From Marinoscillum sp964351885 (GTDB lineage: Bacteria > Bacteroidota > Bacteroidia > Cytophagales > Cyclobacteriaceae), in contig CAYGPP010000003.1 of the NCBI GenBank assembly GCA_964351885.1, positions 1 through 64,000 on the forward strand: a DNA stretch of 64,000 nucleotides. Direction: 5' to 3'. Positions 1 through 9,643 of the stretch are shown piece after piece; position 1 is the stretch's first letter; each line of letters starts with the position of its first letter. The notes beneath the pieces were generated by a model. The model was not told the DNA's origin and ran no database searches. It worked only from the letters and a program-made list of their open reading frames with translations. Position numbers and translations under genes: made by a program.

Positions 1-746
1 AGCGCAGCATCATTTTTGGCTAAGTTGGGGTCTCCTGCATTTCCGAAAATGGTCTCCACGAAATCGAGATTACTCACCAAGCTGCCCGGAGCAAAGAAGC
101 GAACTTCTAAGCTCTTCTCAGTTATTAAGCCCTTAACCTCAGGGCATACAACAGGGCGTAAGAGCATAGATACCATAAGCTTAGCTTGATCTTCTTGATT
201 GGAAGTAAATGGCAAAGTCGTCAAGTCCCCATCGGGGCTGAAGGCCGCTTCAAGGAAGTGCGCAAATGCGATCTTAGGAACTTCCTTTTTATCCAAGGGA
301 ACCGGTAATGGCCCCTCTACAATGTGAAACGTGCCTTTAGTGGTACGCTTATCATGTATCGGATTATTAAGAATACCTTGTTTTAGTCTGTTGGAAGTAA
401 CGTGAACACTCTTGAACTGCGATCCATTAGGTGGTAAGCTTAGTTCGCGTGCATGGCTAGCTTGGGTAAGCACAAGCGTATCATTTGGTAGGGTAGGTGT
501 CTTGAAATCAACATCTTTCAGATAGTCTTCAATAAAAGCTTGAATTCGCTTATCGGCCGGACAGAGATGATCAGATAAAAGCCTGGAAGACTCTTTAAAT
601 CCTTTGATCAATTGATTCGTTAAAGCCTCGAATTTTGGATTACAAAATTGAGTATCGCTCTCTGGTTGGTCATGATACATTGGCTGACCCAGTGCCGCTA
701 GTTGTAGATTTAGGTACTGTACAATTTCTTTTCTATTCTGATTCAT
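1..746 (-). CDS. Large conserved cytosolic protein, N-terminal part only (possible PPi-type PEP carboxykinase relative)
   Basis: An open frame runs from an ATG at 746 (complement) to the window edge, giving about 248 N-terminal residues with no stop. There is no signal peptide or membrane segment. The translation contains a stretch with FFAPGSLVSNLDF and IFGNAGDP, which reminds me of the roughly 1100-residue proteins that include pyrophosphate-dependent phosphoenolpyruvate carboxykinases. I recall this only by resemblance, and the catalytic part lies outside the window, so the function is tentative. It is transcribed away from floA and separated from it by about 315 bp that hold only a small hairpin. 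Confidence 0.6.
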   Translation of the reverse strand, partial: MNQNRKEIVQYLNLQLAALGQPMYHDQPESDTQFCNPKFEALTNQLIKGFKESSRLLSDHLCPADKRIQAFIEDYLKDVDFKTPTLPNDTLVLTQASHARELSLPPNGSQFKSVHVTSNRLKQGILNNPIHDKRTTKGTFHIVEGPLPVPLDKKEVPKIAFAHFLEAAFSPDGDLTTLPFTSNQEDQAKLMVSMLLRPVVCPEVKGLITEKSLEVRFFAPGSLVSNLDFVETIFGNAGDPNLAKNDAA

Positions 747-998
747 TGATTAGCTATTTGTAGATGCAACACATTCTCAAGCCGAAATCAAATAATAATA
801 GATGAACTATCACAATGAGTATAAGCGACTTGTTTGACCACAAAATTGGCTTATGAATCATCCGCAATTACAATCAAAAGTCATAACTGGTACCTGATAA
901 AAAACAGTTCAGAATGACCTTCTGGTAGTTATGCTGATTACTTAAAACGGAGATAATGTTTACTTGGATTGTAATGAATGCATACGTAGGCTCATAGC

Positions 999-1018
999 AG
1001 TGAGCGTAAACGCTTACT
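999..1018. repeat. Inverted repeat in the 747-1061 intergenic region
   Basis: The arms AGTGAGCGT and ACGCTTACT pair with one mismatch around a 2-nt loop. It lies about 45 bp past the stop of floA, so it may act as a terminator for that minus-strand gene, although no clear T-run follows. I see nothing else in the 315 bp between the first two genes. Confidence 0.3.
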
Positions 1019-1061
1019 GTCTTATGCTTCTATACCTTGTTGGAGAATAGAGGATAAGTAT

Positions 1062-1958
1062 TTATCGTTCGCCGTAGAATTGTCCTTTTCTAAAGGCATT
1101 AGATAACGCCGGAGGCAAAGCAGTTTCCGCTTCAATGACCAGCGCATTAGCTTCTTGTATTTTGGCTAGCATTTCTTGCTCGAGCGCAACTGCCATAGCA
1201 CGTCTTTTCTCTGCTTTAGCTTTCGCTACTTCTAGATCAGCTGATGCTTGATCCATTTGAAGTATAGCCCCGATATTTCGGCCAATATTGATATCTGCAA
1301 TGTCTATCGAAAGGATCTCGAATGCTGTACCAGCATCCAATCCATTCGCTAGAACTGCTTTAGAAATTTTCTCTGGTTGTTCTAGGATTACTTTGTAATT
1401 AGGAGCTTCACCAATACAAGATATAATCCCTTGACCCACACGAGCCATGATGGTCTCTTCACCTGCACCACCCACTAACTGAGCAATATTGGTTCTGACA
1501 GTTACTTTAGCTTCTGCGATCAGTTGAATTCCATCACCTGATACACCCGTAATAGAAGGTACATTGATCAAAAACGGAGTAACTGAAATCTGAACAGCCT
1601 CCAACACATCTCGTCCTGCTAGGTCAATAGCCGTTGCTTGTTGGAAAGACATCTCAATATTTGCCTTATCTGCCACAATCAATGCTTTCATCACTTTCGT
1701 AAGGTTACCGCTTGCCAGATAATGCGTTTCTAGAAGCCCTGAATTGAGGCCTTTTATCCCGGCCTTTACCCCAAGTATTAAAGTACGTGCAATGAGCGTA
1801 GCAGGAACCTTCCTGAAGCGCATAAACACCATGTCTATCAAACTAATCTGAACACCAGAGGATATCGCCGTAATCCATATACCAACAGGAACTATGGCGA
1901 AGAAAAGCCAAAGTCCTACGATCGAAGATCCGATGATAATATATTGTTCTATTGACAT
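1062..1958 (-). CDS. floA: Flotillin-like protein FloA (SPFH/UPF0365 family)
   Basis: This 298-residue protein has a short N-terminal hydrophobic segment (about residues 5-30) followed by a long SPFH/prohibitin-type region with the family signatures RTLILGVKAGI, ASGNLTKVMKALI, GDGIQLIAEAKVTVR and DINIGRNIGAIL, then an Ala/Glu-rich coiled coil (EKRRAMAVALEQEMLAKIQ). Bacterial FloA proteins oligomerise on the inner membrane and organise lipid microdomains. Bacillus FloA is about 331 residues; here the C-terminal tail is short and ends soon after the coiled coil. The ATG start is the first one and lies directly before the membrane segment. It appears monocistronic. Confidence 0.93.
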   Translation of the reverse strand: MSIEQYIIIGSSIVGLWLFFAIVPVGIWITAISSGVQISLIDMVFMRFRKVPATLIARTLILGVKAGIKGLNSGLLETHYLASGNLTKVMKALIVADKANIEMSFQQATAIDLAGRDVLEAVQISVTPFLINVPSITGVSGDGIQLIAEAKVTVRTNIAQLVGGAGEETIMARVGQGIISCIGEAPNYKVILEQPEKISKAVLANGLDAGTAFEILSIDIADINIGRNIGAILQMDQASADLEVAKAKAEKRRAMAVALEQEMLAKIQEANALVIEAETALPPALSNAFRKGQFYGER

Positions 1959-1966
1959 AGTGAAAA

Positions 1967-1981
1967 CCGATTTTGAATCGG
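1967..1981. promoter_or_regulatory. Perfect inverted repeat just upstream of floA
   Basis: CCGATT and AATCGG flank a 3-nt loop, 8 bp upstream of the floA start codon. It could be an operator or a 5'-leader hairpin. No other copy was noticed in the window, so the role is unknown. Confidence 0.25.
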
Positions 1982-2148
1982 GGATGAAGGTAGTTCTATT
2001 AGTTGGTAATTGGACTGAGAGAAGCTGAGATTAATTGTTTCATTGTTAAGTTCTGAAGTCTCTTAGCCATAGTTGTCATTCTAATATCAAAATGACTTCC
2101 TTTCAACCCTAACTTCCCTCTTTCCTAATAATTTCCTAGCTTCAAACC

Positions 2149-5100
2149 ATGGAACTGAATTTCTATCCATGGAGAGAGATATTGTTGGGAAGCACTTCCC
2201 TTTTAGGGGTATTACTTGGACTTTTACTGGTTATCAATAAATACCCCGCGAGCAAGTGGCTAGGAGTGATGTCTTTTAGCTACGTAGTGATGGGCGTACT
2301 GGCTTATACCAATACGACTATCTGGTTTTACGCCCTGATCTTCCCTTTTTTAGTTTCCTTATTCCTTTATGCTAGCGCCTTTTTTCAACAAAAAAGAAGA
2401 GTTCAACTGTGGCATATGTTGCCAGTATTACTTTCGATTGCTTTTGTATTCATCCCTAATATTCCTGAAATAGCCATACGAATTTTGAATGTTGCTTTTA
2501 GTCTTGTCTATGGATATGCCACAATTCGCCTAACCAGACAGGAGGGTAGAATACGAGGGATTCATTGGTGGGGAAACCCGGGTTCAAGATTGATTTGGTT
2601 TCGGAACTTTATTTTGATCAATCTGCTGTTTTTAATATCAAGTCTTGTCTTTCCCAAGATACCATTCTGGTCATTTTTGAGTCTAGCGTTGCTACTCTTG
2701 GTTTACATCGCTTATCAGATTTTTAACGAATCCGTATTTTTATCACCTATTCCTTCTGGAAATAAGTATCAAAAATCCACACTGAATCCAGCCATCAAGT
2801 CAGCGATTTTGGAGAAACTGGATCACTTATTCGAAGTAGATGAATTCCATCTTCGCGATGATGCATCCTTAAGTAATTTGGCCAAGGAACTTGGAGCAAC
2901 GACGCACCATTTATCTCAGGTGCTCAACGAATCCAAACAAGTTAGTTTTCAAGACTTGTTGTCCCAGTATAGAATCCGAGAAGCAAAGCGATTATTGAAA
3001 GACGCGGCAAACCAGCAAACTAAAATTGAGCATATAGCTGATATGGTAGGCTATAACTCCAAATCAGCTTTCAATACTGCCTTTAAGAGGTATACGGGGC
3101 ATACGCCTTCAGAATTTCGGGATCAAAAAGATGTACTGACTTATCGGGAAGAACGTCTGCCCCATAGGAAAGACACTTATTCTTCAAAAGACACGCTTAG
3201 TTTGAATCATTCTTTTTCACTGATATCGAAAACTGACATGATCCATAATTTTTTCAAATCCTTTATTCGAAACATTCGTCGCAACAAGCTCTTCACAGCT
3301 ATTAATTTATTTGGGTTGACCTTGGCCTTCTTGAGTAGCCTTTTTATCTATTTGTTCATCTCTAGTGAGTCTTCTTACGACAAACACATTCCAGACTATG
3401 ATCGGCTATATCGCATAACCTGGATGAGTGATAACCCACAAACGCGCACGCCACATCCTATGGCCCAGGCAATGATCAATGATTGGCCAGAGGTTGAGCA
3501 AGCTGTAAGTATATCACCCTGGTTCGATGCTGGACTAAATAGAGAGAAAGTACTCGTAGAAAATCGAGTGAAAAATGTTCGCTTTGACGAGAAGGATTTC
3601 TTCTTTGCAGATTCTACATTCTTCGAAGTATTTGGTGTAGAAGTTCTGGAAGGTGATGCAGCCGCTTTGGCTCAGCCATTCACCTTAGTCATTACCGATA
3701 GGATGGCCATTAAATACTTCGGTGGGGAAAGTGCTGTGGGTAAAGAGCTAAGAATTAGCGATATGCCTATGATCGTATCTACTGTAGTAAAGGCAATGCC
3801 CGAAAATACCCATTTTCACTTTGATGCCTTACTTTCTTACGTGACTTTAAAGACTATTAATCCAGATGACAACTGGTTGACATGGGATGATTTTGGTCAC
3901 TTCAATTATGTAAAACTAAAGGAGGGAGCAGATCCAAAAATCTTAGAATCAAAGTTGCCCAATTGGATTGTAAATTATCATGAGTACAGCGAAGATGACA
4001 AAGAAATCATTCTCAGTGGTTCTGTCCATTTTGATCTCCAGCCGATTACCGACATTCATTTGAAATCTAACCTGAGATGGGAACTTGAGAATAACGGCAA
4101 CATGTTATACATATACATCCTTACCGGAACACTCGTGTTTCTATTGCTGATCGCGGCGATCAATTATGTCAACCTGACAACTGCAAAATCTTTAGAGCGA
4201 GCCAAGGAAATAGGGATTCGTAAAACACTTGGAGCTATTTCGTTAAGCCTGTCGGTACAGTTTTATGTAGAATCTATCATCTTTTGTTTGATAGCCAGCA
4301 TATTAGCATTGGCACTGGCTATCCCAGGTTTGAGTTTATTTAATGGACTTGTTGATAGATCATTTGAACTTCAATCTTTATTCAATTTCGACTTTCTTGG
4401 AAAGGCAACGCTAATTATATTATTAATTGGATTGGTTGCAGGCACCTATCCTGCTTTGGTATTGTCTTCCTTCAAACCTGCTGAAGTATTGAAAGGGAAG
4501 TTGACCACATCATCAAAAGGGATTAGGATAAGAGGAGTATTGGTTACGTTGCAATTTACCATTTCTGCAATTTTGATTGCTGCCAGTTTGATCATCGGTC
4601 GACAGGTCAACTATATAAAAGACAAAGAATTAGGTTTTGATAAGGAAGCGGTGATTCATATGCCTATTCCGGTTAGCGTAGAGGTGGGGGGTACAGATAT
4701 GGATAAGCTCGCATTGACCCAAAAACGATTAAAGGAGTTATCAGGTACCGTTGCTGTCTCTGCTTCATCTAATGTCCCTGGCGGTTCGTATAATCAACAT
4801 CCGATCTACGCTGTGGCTAATCCTGATAATCGTGTAGATGCATCGGAGATGATGCAGGATTTCGGACTTCAAGAGGTCTTGAACTATGAACTGATTGCTG
4901 GACGAGATTTTGATAAAAGCTATTCATCAGATTCATCCGGCAATAATTTTATTTTGAATCAAGCCGCCGTTACTGCCTTAAATTTTGACAATCCGATCAA
5001 TGAGAGAATTGTTTGGCTGGACAATGAAAGGGAAGTGGAAGGCAGAGTCATTGGCGTGATCAAGGACTTTCATTATCGCTCATTGCACGAAGGCATACAG

Positions 5101-5667
5101 CCAATGCTCATCCAATTGAAAGCGGATTATGCCGGGTACTATCTTGTTAAATTGGAAGGGGCGTCATTTGCATCCACTCTAGCGGAAATTGAGCAGGTCT
5201 TTACGGAAGTATATCCTAACAACTTGTTCTCTTATCAATTCTTAGATGATGAGCTCTCTAAATTATATAGTCGTGAACAGAAAACTTTATCAGTTTTTTC
5301 AATTTTCGCTGGCATAGCCTTGGTTTTAGCCTGTTTAGGTTTATTGGGCATGGCATTCACCATGCTCAATCAGCGAGTGAAGGAAATAGGCATGCGTAAA
5401 ATCATGGGAGCCAGTCCGTTCCAAATCGCATCATTGGTATTGGGACAGTTTGCCAAATTGGTATTGATAGCAGCACTCATCGGTTTGCCTGTCAGCTATT
5501 TACTGATGCAAAACTGGTTGATGGAGTTTTCCTACCAAGCACCTGTGAGCTTGACCCCTTACATCCTTTCTGCGATTATCGTGCTCGTTATCGCCGTACT
5601 AAGTGTGATTACGGCTGTAGTGAGAATGGCTTTTGCAAGGCCCATTGAGTCGTTGAGGTATGAGTAG
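2149..5667 (+). CDS. Fusion of a multi-TM AraC-family regulator with a MacB/FtsX-type ABC permease
   Basis: One uninterrupted 1172-residue frame carries two proteins' worth of domains. Residues 1-200 are about six hydrophobic helices. Residues 213-327 form an AraC DNA-binding domain with two helix-turn-helices (SLSNLAKELGATTHHLSQVLNE and KIEHIADMVGYNSKSAFNTAFKRYTGHTPSEFR). From Met364 on, a complete permease follows: a first TM (NLFGLTLAFLSSLFIYLF), a MacB periplasmic domain, and three and then four TM segments each with the FtsX signature (ERAKEIGIRKTLGA and QRVKEIGMRKIMGA). In this phylum each half normally exists alone: sensor-like 7TM-AraC proteins, and permeases starting MIHNFFKSF-like. 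No ATPase gene is adjacent. A membrane-bound regulator that senses its own transporter is conceivable but inferred. Confidence 0.85.
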   Translation: MELNFYPWREILLGSTSLLGVLLGLLLVINKYPASKWLGVMSFSYVVMGVLAYTNTTIWFYALIFPFLVSLFLYASAFFQQKRRVQLWHMLPVLLSIAFVFIPNIPEIAIRILNVAFSLVYGYATIRLTRQEGRIRGIHWWGNPGSRLIWFRNFILINLLFLISSLVFPKIPFWSFLSLALLLLVYIAYQIFNESVFLSPIPSGNKYQKSTLNPAIKSAILEKLDHLFEVDEFHLRDDASLSNLAKELGATTHHLSQVLNESKQVSFQDLLSQYRIREAKRLLKDAANQQTKIEHIADMVGYNSKSAFNTAFKRYTGHTPSEFRDQKDVLTYREERLPHRKDTYSSKDTLSLNHSFSLISKTDMIHNFFKSFIRNIRRNKLFTAINLFGLTLAFLSSLFIYLFISSESSYDKHIPDYDRLYRITWMSDNPQTRTPHPMAQAMINDWPEVEQAVSISPWFDAGLNREKVLVENRVKNVRFDEKDFFFADSTFFEVFGVEVLEGDAAALAQPFTLVITDRMAIKYFGGESAVGKELRISDMPMIVSTVVKAMPENTHFHFDALLSYVTLKTINPDDNWLTWDDFGHFNYVKLKEGADPKILESKLPNWIVNYHEYSEDDKEIILSGSVHFDLQPITDIHLKSNLRWELENNGNMLYIYILTGTLVFLLLIAAINYVNLTTAKSLERAKEIGIRKTLGAISLSLSVQFYVESIIFCLIASILALALAIPGLSLFNGLVDRSFELQSLFNFDFLGKATLIILLIGLVAGTYPALVLSSFKPAEVLKGKLTTSSKGIRIRGVLVTLQFTISAILIAASLIIGRQVNYIKDKELGFDKEAVIHMPIPVSVEVGGTDMDKLALTQKRLKELSGTVAVSASSNVPGGSYNQHPIYAVANPDNRVDASEMMQDFGLQEVLNYELIAGRDFDKSYSSDSSGNNFILNQAAVTALNFDNPINERIVWLDNEREVEGRVIGVIKDFHYRSLHEGIQPMLIQLKADYAGYYLVKLEGASFASTLAEIEQVFTEVYPNNLFSYQFLDDELSKLYSREQKTLSVFSIFAGIALVLACLGLLGMAFTMLNQRVKEIGMRKIMGASPFQIASLVLGQFAKLVLIAALIGLPVSYLLMQNWLMEFSYQAPVSLTPYILSAIIVLVIAVLSVITAVVRMAFARPIESLRYE

Positions 5668-5795
5668 AAACAAGATTGGAAGTATCCATATTTAATTGGC
5701 ATTGGCCGTTTATATTTTCAAAACCGCCATCCACCCAATATAAATATGAAAAAAGTTATCATTCCTAACATCTCACTTTTATAAGATATTCTAAC

Positions 5796-6713
5796 TCAGA
5801 AAGCACTATCTTTTTTAATCTTTTGTGTGACAGTTTCAGTCTGATGCTGTTCTTCAATCGCCTCAATTAATCGTTTGTTTATTGTCAAAACTGGTATAGA
5901 AGATGTCTTGGTCAGCTTGGCTGCAAAAGAATGTTGGATAAAGCGCTTAAATCCAGAATCTGCGCTACTTAGTGTAACAATAAGTTCTGCCTGAATACTT
6001 TCCGCATAGTCAAGCAAGGCATCATTAGGCTTATTTGATATTAATACCTCAACCATGAAGTTCTTAATCCCAATTGCTTTAGCATGTGCATAAAGATTGG
6101 TTATAGAGTGTTCTTGCATGCCATTAGACACTACACTTACAACATGAACTACTGCAGGTAAATCACCCAAAATCTTATGAACTGCTTGCAATGTCCTTTT
6201 AGAATATGACTCTTCGGTTAGGTCCAAACCTAAAACGACGTTGTGAATCTCAGCCTCAGCGGGATTGACTAAAGACAAAACTGGGACATTCAAGTGCTCG
6301 ATAAGCTGCTCAGTATGATTACCTGAGAAAAACTCTTGGACACTTTCTTCTCCAGTGGTTGAGATTACGATTAAGTCAGCTCCAAAACGCTCCACATAAT
6401 GCTTCATTCCGAGAAGAAATCCACCACCTACCTGGCCGCAGGTTAAATCTACGCCCTCCTTAGAGTACTTTTCGGAAAGCTCATTTAGTTTTAGATAGTT
6501 AGATCTGAAGAGTTGTGCTTCAAATAGATCGCTATCTGTGGCTCCTTCTGACTCTGCCGGTCCACTAGTATGAAGCGAAAGGTCTCCAAGAGGTCTATTT
6601 TCACAATGCACGACGGAAACGCTTGCCTTTATTTGTTTAGCGAGACTTACCGCATAATCAATCCCGTAATTTGATAATTCAGAAAAATCTGTAGGTACAA
6701 TGATCCGTTTCAT
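5796..6713 (-). CDS. Tandem universal stress protein (two UspA domains)
   Basis: The 305-residue protein holds two Usp folds. The first (about 1-148) begins MKRIIVPTDFSELSNYGIDYA and ends with the nucleotide-binding pattern GNHTEQLIEHLNVPVLSL; the second (about 155-280) is more diverged and ends HSFAAKLTKTSSIPVLTI. Usp proteins bind ATP or act as stress chaperones and signalling adaptors. There is no signal peptide, so it is cytosolic. It is divergent from the LOV-phosphatase gene across a 440-bp intergenic region. The last 25 residues are a Glu/Lys-rich tail. Confidence 0.9.
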   Translation of the reverse strand: MKRIIVPTDFSELSNYGIDYAVSLAKQIKASVSVVHCENRPLGDLSLHTSGPAESEGATDSDLFEAQLFRSNYLKLNELSEKYSKEGVDLTCGQVGGGFLLGMKHYVERFGADLIVISTTGEESVQEFFSGNHTEQLIEHLNVPVLSLVNPAEAEIHNVVLGLDLTEESYSKRTLQAVHKILGDLPAVVHVVSVVSNGMQEHSITNLYAHAKAIGIKNFMVEVLISNKPNDALLDYAESIQAELIVTLSSADSGFKRFIQHSFAAKLTKTSSIPVLTINKRLIEAIEEQHQTETVTQKIKKDSAF

Positions 6714-7153
6714 GTCTGTCGTTGTTTAGTTACTTCTAATGTAAGAAGAAACGAGATTTCATTTTATGTGCTCGGTCATAACTGATCCTGAAATATGTCA
6801 CTATAAGGAAATATAGCCGCTAAATAAGGTTACAATAAAATTGCTTCATTTCAAATTTTAACTTTTAGCCATACTTTAGGACGTAACAGTAGAAGTAGCA
6901 GCGTTTTTACGATACCTCAAAAGTCAATGCTTTGGCCTTGATGCTGTAAATACCAGGGGTTTCCCACTTTTCGATATATCTCAAATACATGCCGAATCAT
7001 AGATTCAAGCACATTACCCATATAGTTCACTTCGCTAAATTTGATAAATGTGAGTACTCCTTCAATCGAAACAGGCGTCAAATAATAATATTGCTTAGTC
7101 TATATTAAAGGTAATTCTATCAGTATAGATAATCAGTTTACCTTTGTAACTCA
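6714..7153. promoter_or_regulatory. Divergent promoter region between the stress protein and the LOV phosphatase
   Basis: This 440-bp AT-rich gap has no credible open frame. The only recognisable signal is TACCTTTG at 7139-7146, a perfect match to the Bacteroidota -7 consensus TAnnTTTG, ending 7 bp before the phosphatase ATG at 7154. If it is used, the transcript would start at or next to the start codon. No clear TTG-type -33 element is found at the usual spacing. Confidence 0.3.
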
Positions 7154-8347
7154 ATGGCATTGGAACCCAAAAAATCGGTCAAATTCAAAGCATTTAAAGA
7201 CTTGCTCATCAAAGCAACGAATAAGTCAAATGAAGGAATAACCATCAGCGCAATGGATCAGCCTGATCGACCACTCATTTTTGTAAATGATGGTTTTGAA
7301 ACGCTCACTGGATATTTGCGAGAAGAAGTTGTTGGAAAGAACTGTCGATTCTTACAAGGAAATGAAACTGACCGGAAGTCAGTAGATGAACTTCGGAGAA
7401 CTGTCAGAAATGGGGAAGAGACAACCGTAGAATTGCTGAATTATAAAAAAGATGGCACACCTTTCTGGAACAGACTCTCTATCACACCGCTCCAAGACGA
7501 AAATGGAGTAACCACTCATTATGTGGGCGTTCAATCAGATATTACTGAACTAAGAGAAACTCAGAAGAGTCTTGAGGTTGCCAATAAGGAACTAGCGTCG
7601 TTTCAAGAAAGAATAAATTTTGAGTTGGACCAGGCTAGAGATGTTCAAGATTTTATTCTTCCTTCCGTACTACCTGAAACAGAAAAAGTCAGGTTTTCAG
7701 CAATCTTTGAACCCATGGACAAGATAGGAGGTGACTTCTATGATATTATGGAAGTAGACAAAGGAGTCTATGGACTGCTTATTGCCGATGTAACGGGACA
7801 TGGGATACAGGCGGCATTGCTGACCTTTATGACATCATTCGCTTTCAAAAACTTGGTACTTCAAACTTTATCCACCTCCAAAGTGGTTACAGCTACCAAT
7901 GAAAAGCTTTACAATAGGATGCCCAATGGATCTTTTATTACCATGTTTTATGCGATCTATGACGCTCATCACAAAACCCTAACCTACACGCAGGCTGGTC
8001 ATCCTGAAGGGTTTGTACTAAGGCAAGAATCTAATGAAATAATTAGCTTAACTTCTGAGGGTCAGCTGGTTGGTGCGTTTCGTAATGAATTCGTTAATTA
8101 TACCGAATCAAAAATTCAACTAAGAATCGGTGATAAACTAATCCTTTACACGGATGCCATTCTTGAAGTTCGCAATACTATGGACGTAATGATAAAAAGA
8201 GAGGAATTCACTTCTTTTCTAATTAACAATTCCCATCGTCCGATTAACGACCTTTTGAATAGTGTTAGGGCGTTTGGTCTTGACTACAGTGGCAAAGAAT
8301 GTTTTAGTGATGACTTCACCTTATTGGGATTTGAAGTACTTGACTAA
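7154..8347 (+). CDS. LOV-domain blue-light sensor with SpoIIE/PP2C serine phosphatase output (RsbP/RsbU-like)
   Basis: The 397-residue protein starts with a PAS/LOV domain (about 25-135) that carries the canonical flavin-adduct motif GKNCRFLQG with the photoactive cysteine at residue 64. A coiled coil (about 135-165) leads to a PP2C/SpoIIE phosphatase (about 175-397) with metal-ligand motifs GGDFYD (near 192), DVTGHG (near 212) and SDDFTLL near the end. Phosphatases of this type dephosphorylate STAS anti-anti-sigma factors in partner-switching systems; no kinase or STAS partner lies in the window. Its 3' third is duplicated at 33447-33833 at about 92% identity. It is followed by an MscS channel gene after 78 bp. 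Confidence 0.92.
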   Translation: MALEPKKSVKFKAFKDLLIKATNKSNEGITISAMDQPDRPLIFVNDGFETLTGYLREEVVGKNCRFLQGNETDRKSVDELRRTVRNGEETTVELLNYKKDGTPFWNRLSITPLQDENGVTTHYVGVQSDITELRETQKSLEVANKELASFQERINFELDQARDVQDFILPSVLPETEKVRFSAIFEPMDKIGGDFYDIMEVDKGVYGLLIADVTGHGIQAALLTFMTSFAFKNLVLQTLSTSKVVTATNEKLYNRMPNGSFITMFYAIYDAHHKTLTYTQAGHPEGFVLRQESNEIISLTSEGQLVGAFRNEFVNYTESKIQLRIGDKLILYTDAILEVRNTMDVMIKREEFTSFLINNSHRPINDLLNSVRAFGLDYSGKECFSDDFTLLGFEVLD

Positions 8348-8425
8348 AATAGAAATCATAGACTATTATACATGTGGCTAAGGAATATGTAGCGCATCAC
8401 TGTAGAATCAACTATATTTTAAATT

Positions 8426-9361
8426 ATGGAAACCCTTAATTGGCTGGAACAAAACTTAAATCTCAATCCGGATATCATTTGGAAAGTATTCTTGTCCGTA
8501 ATGGTCATTTTGGGATTGTATCTTATTCGCTTTTTTTCAATAAAATTAGCATTCAGGCAGCTAGATGATGAAAATGCTAAGTCAAGGTATTTGTGGAAGA
8601 AAAGCATCAAAAACATCTACTACGTACTTTCATTGCTTGTTCTTATTGCTATCTGGGTAGAGCAAGTAGGTTCATTGGCAACTTTCTTTGGACTGTTCAC
8701 GGCAGGTCTCGCTATTGCTTTGCGTGATCCATTGGTCAATCTAGCCGGATGGCTATTTATTATCATTCGTAAGCCATTAGCGGTAGGTGACCGTATTCAA
8801 ATTGGAGATTTTGCAGGAGATGTAATTGATGTGCGTTTTTTTCAGTTTACCATCAACGAAATCAATAATTGGGTGGACGCGGATCAGAGCACGGGAAGAA
8901 TCATTCATATTCCAAACGGTCAAGTCTTTACAATTGCACAAGCTAATTACAATCAGGGTTTTAGCCACATATGGAATGAAATAGGGGTACTAGTAACCTT
9001 TGAGAGTAATTGGGAACACGCCAAAGAGCTTTTGATTAAAATCGTCAACCATCATTCCGAAAAATTTTCAGCTAAAGCACGAAAACAGTTGATCGAGGCA
9101 TCAGAAAAATTCATGATCTTTTACGGTACTTTAACCCCCTATGTGTATGTGTCAGTTAAGGATAGTGGTGTTAAGCTGACTTTGCGCTATCTAGTGGATC
9201 CTCGAAAAAGAAGAGCCTCTGAAGATGAAATATGGACAACCATTCTTAAAGAATTTGCCGAACATTCGGATATTGATTTTGCATACCCTACCACTCGTAT
9301 CTATTCCAATCAGCAGGAAGGAAAAGAAGGTGCGACTAAACCACCTAATTTCCCGCGCTGA
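8426..9361 (+). CDS. Small-conductance mechanosensitive channel, MscS family
   Basis: The 311-residue protein has three TM segments (about 15-35, 60-80, 85-115). The pore-lining third helix (ATFFGLFTAGLAIALRDPLVNLAGWLFIIIRKPLAVGDRIQIGDFAGDV) runs into the beta domain, as in MscS. Such channels open under membrane tension and release solutes on osmotic downshock. The C-terminal alpha/beta domain is followed by a short polar tail. It lies 78 bp after the LOV phosphatase on the same strand, so the two may be co-transcribed. No terminator is evident in the gap. Confidence 0.92.
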   Translation: METLNWLEQNLNLNPDIIWKVFLSVMVILGLYLIRFFSIKLAFRQLDDENAKSRYLWKKSIKNIYYVLSLLVLIAIWVEQVGSLATFFGLFTAGLAIALRDPLVNLAGWLFIIIRKPLAVGDRIQIGDFAGDVIDVRFFQFTINEINNWVDADQSTGRIIHIPNGQVFTIAQANYNQGFSHIWNEIGVLVTFESNWEHAKELLIKIVNHHSEKFSAKARKQLIEASEKFMIFYGTLTPYVYVSVKDSGVKLTLRYLVDPRKRRASEDEIWTTILKEFAEHSDIDFAYPTTRIYSNQQEGKEGATKPPNFPR

Positions 9362-9565
9362 GCTGTAAATACTTAGTGATTCTTAGGTCTATATCGTTGG
9401 TGGATATTGGTCAGATTGCTTTTGTAATATTAGGTCTATGATCAAATTGAATCTTAATTCTATCTAACCCATAGGATTCATTTGGAATTCAAACTGCGCA
9501 ATAGAACTAAAAAACCTTTGTTTGGCAGATATTGATAGAAACGAAAAGGGGGGCATTAAAAATCA

Positions 9566-9635
9566 CTGAAAATCGAAAGAATCCTTCTGAAAATCGAAAA
9601 AATACTTAATAACATTTACAGATGAACTACTTTTC
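9566..9635 (+). promoter_or_regulatory. Shared-regulon promoter of the H-NOX operon: direct-repeat operator plus -7 box
   Basis: Two identical half-sites CTGAAAATCGA lie at 9566-9576 and 9587-9597, a 21-bp period. After exactly 30 bp comes TACTTTTC (9628-9635), five of six fixed positions of TAnnTTTG. The H-NOX start codon is at 9644, so the leader would be a few bases at most. The same arrangement occurs upstream of six exopolysaccharide units. Tandem repeats of this period are typical of LytTR regulators, and this operon encodes one, which suggests autoregulation. The binding protein is inferred. Confidence 0.75.
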
Positions 9636-9643
9636 TTCTTGAT

